Part shown: piece by piece, positions 63,362 through 64,000 of the stretch
Position numbering within the stretch: position 1 is the first letter of the stretch
How the letters are laid out: each line of letters starts with the position of its first letter
Assembly (NCBI RefSeq): GCF_025465995.1
Contig: NZ_JANLNY010000006.1
Coordinates: 372,001-436,000, forward strand
Direction: 5' to 3'
Source of the DNA: Pseudomonas sp. 5P_3.1_Bac2
Lineage (GTDB): Bacteria; Pseudomonadota; Gammaproteobacteria; Pseudomonadales; Pseudomonadaceae
Length of the DNA: 64,000 nt
Translations under genes and position numbers: made by a program
The notes under the pieces: model-generated
What the model saw: only the letters and a program-made list of their open reading frames with translations
Database searches by the model: none
Told to the model about the DNA's origin: nothing

Positions 63362-64000
63362 TTAGGACTTACGGCCCTCAACGGTTTTACCGTCAACGCT
63401 GCCGTCTTTGAGCATGATCTGGTATTCCTTGCCGTCTTTCTCTACTTGATGCAGGGCGACGAGGATGTAGTTCCAGTCTTTAGCGAACCACAGAATGGTT
63501 TTACGGCTGCTTTGGGTTGGATCGCGCACGCGTTCCACCTTCACCGCATCCACGACACCGGCTTTGGTGCTCACGGCTTCTTCGCCGAGGACGCGGAAGT
63601 CGTAGGTTTCCACTTCATCGCCATCGACCACCTGATAGCTCATGCTTTGTTTGCCAGCGGCAACGTCTTGCTGCAGAGCTAGTTGGTAGGTGGATTTATC
63701 CAGCAGACCACGATTGAGCGGCAGGCTGACAGGGGTGTCGCGATCAGTACCGAGCACTTGCTTGTTCTGCCAGTCGAAGTCCAGCTCGATCTTCTTGCCT
63801 TTGCCTAAGCCGTTACGCTCGTAGAGGTAGGTCAGCGGCAAGAAGGCGCCTTGATCGACGCGCAGGGTGCTTTCTTCGCTGAGGCCGGCAACCAGCATGG
63901 AGGCTTTAAAGCTCAGCTTCCATTGGCCATTGCCTAAGTTTTCGAGGCTGCGTTCAGCACTGCCACTGACCGGCAGTTGTTTCCAGTCGGCGGTATAGCT
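63362..64000 (-). CDS. DUF3108 protein, partial (start outside window)
   Basis: The frame is open without stop from the window edge to the stop at 63362, giving 212 residues of the C-terminal part. An internal ATG at 63898 is not the start, because homologous-looking sequence continues before it (SYTADWKQLPVSG and so on). Phrases such as FLPLTYLYERNGLGKGKKIE and TILWFAKDWNYILVALHQVEK fit DUF3108, a family of probably secreted beta-barrel-like proteins of unknown function. Its signal peptide would lie to the right of the window. Confidence 0.86.
   Translation of the reverse strand, partial: SYTADWKQLPVSGSAERSLENLGNGQWKLSFKASMLVAGLSEESTLRVDQGAFLPLTYLYERNGLGKGKKIELDFDWQNKQVLGTDRDTPVSLPLNRGLLDKSTYQLALQQDVAAGKQSMSYQVVDGDEVETYDFRVLGEEAVSTKAGVVDAVKVERVRDPTQSSRKTILWFAKDWNYILVALHQVEKDGKEYQIMLKDGSVDGKTVEGRKS

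Overview
This window reads as a chromosomal segment of a Pseudomonas-type gammaproteobacterium. Genes are dense on both strands and GC is fairly high (about 58-60 percent by eye). The families are typical of the genus: GacS, PirRSA, OprD, ETF-QO/EtfBA, DUF4823, DUF1285, MprF with a VirJ-type hydrolase, LpxO and RhlB. From memory, the order rimO, cytochrome b561, virJ, mprF, dinB, gacS, pirRSA, cysM, rlmD, relA, mazG, lpxO follows the P. aeruginosa PAO1 backbone, with extra genes set into it (rhlB, an AMP-ligase/esterase pair, aapJQMP-oprD, a methyltransferase and a PepSY block). The first 10 kb resemble a sulfur-acquisition region I recall from P. putida. I saw no insertion sequence, prophage, CRISPR array or rRNA.

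Layout. 1-6256 (minus strand): a six-gene operon of two SfnB/DszC-like flavoproteins, an NtaA/SnaA/DszA-type monooxygenase and a MetQNI ABC transporter; metI runs off the left edge. 6486-10161 (minus): tauABCD for taurine uptake and desulfonation. 10477-11660: a DUF4823 lipoprotein and a DUF1285 protein. 11725-15393: ETF-QO divergent from etfBA, with a PsrA-like operator between the two promoters. 15647-17646: a periplasmic binding protein, a DUF4398 lipoprotein and an OmpA-like lipoprotein. 17787-19226: a MocR regulator. 19300-22333: a von Willebrand lipoprotein, an ECF sigma factor and a putative anti-sigma protein, all overlapping, then a Pro-rich lipoprotein. 23121-29111 (minus): rimO, cytochrome b561, and the aminoacyl-phosphatidylglycerol pair virJ-mprF.

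29274-32225: three identical initiator tRNA-fMet genes, each with its own promoter and terminator, two on one side and one on the other side of an LTA-synthase-like gene. 32515-37929: dinB, rhlB, an AMP-forming acid-CoA ligase and a small esterase. 38384-44017: aapJQMP plus an OprD porin, an outer-to-inner-membrane amino-acid uptake route with a sigma-54 promoter match upstream. 44106-44958: a META lipoprotein and a two-CxxC protein. 45031-47775: gacS, divergent from pirR-pirS-pirA (Fur-like boxes), followed by a class I methyltransferase and a DUF3649-PepSY-DUF3325 membrane block of the kind found beside siderophore receptors. 56075-64000: cysM-rlmD, relA-mazG, lpxO, DUF2058 and a DUF3108 gene that runs off the right edge.

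Themes: scavenging of organic sulfur, iron and acidic amino acids, plus envelope modification (MprF/VirJ, LpxO, LTA-synthase-like enzyme) and global control (GacS, RelA). All family calls come from reading the translated sequences; no database search was possible.
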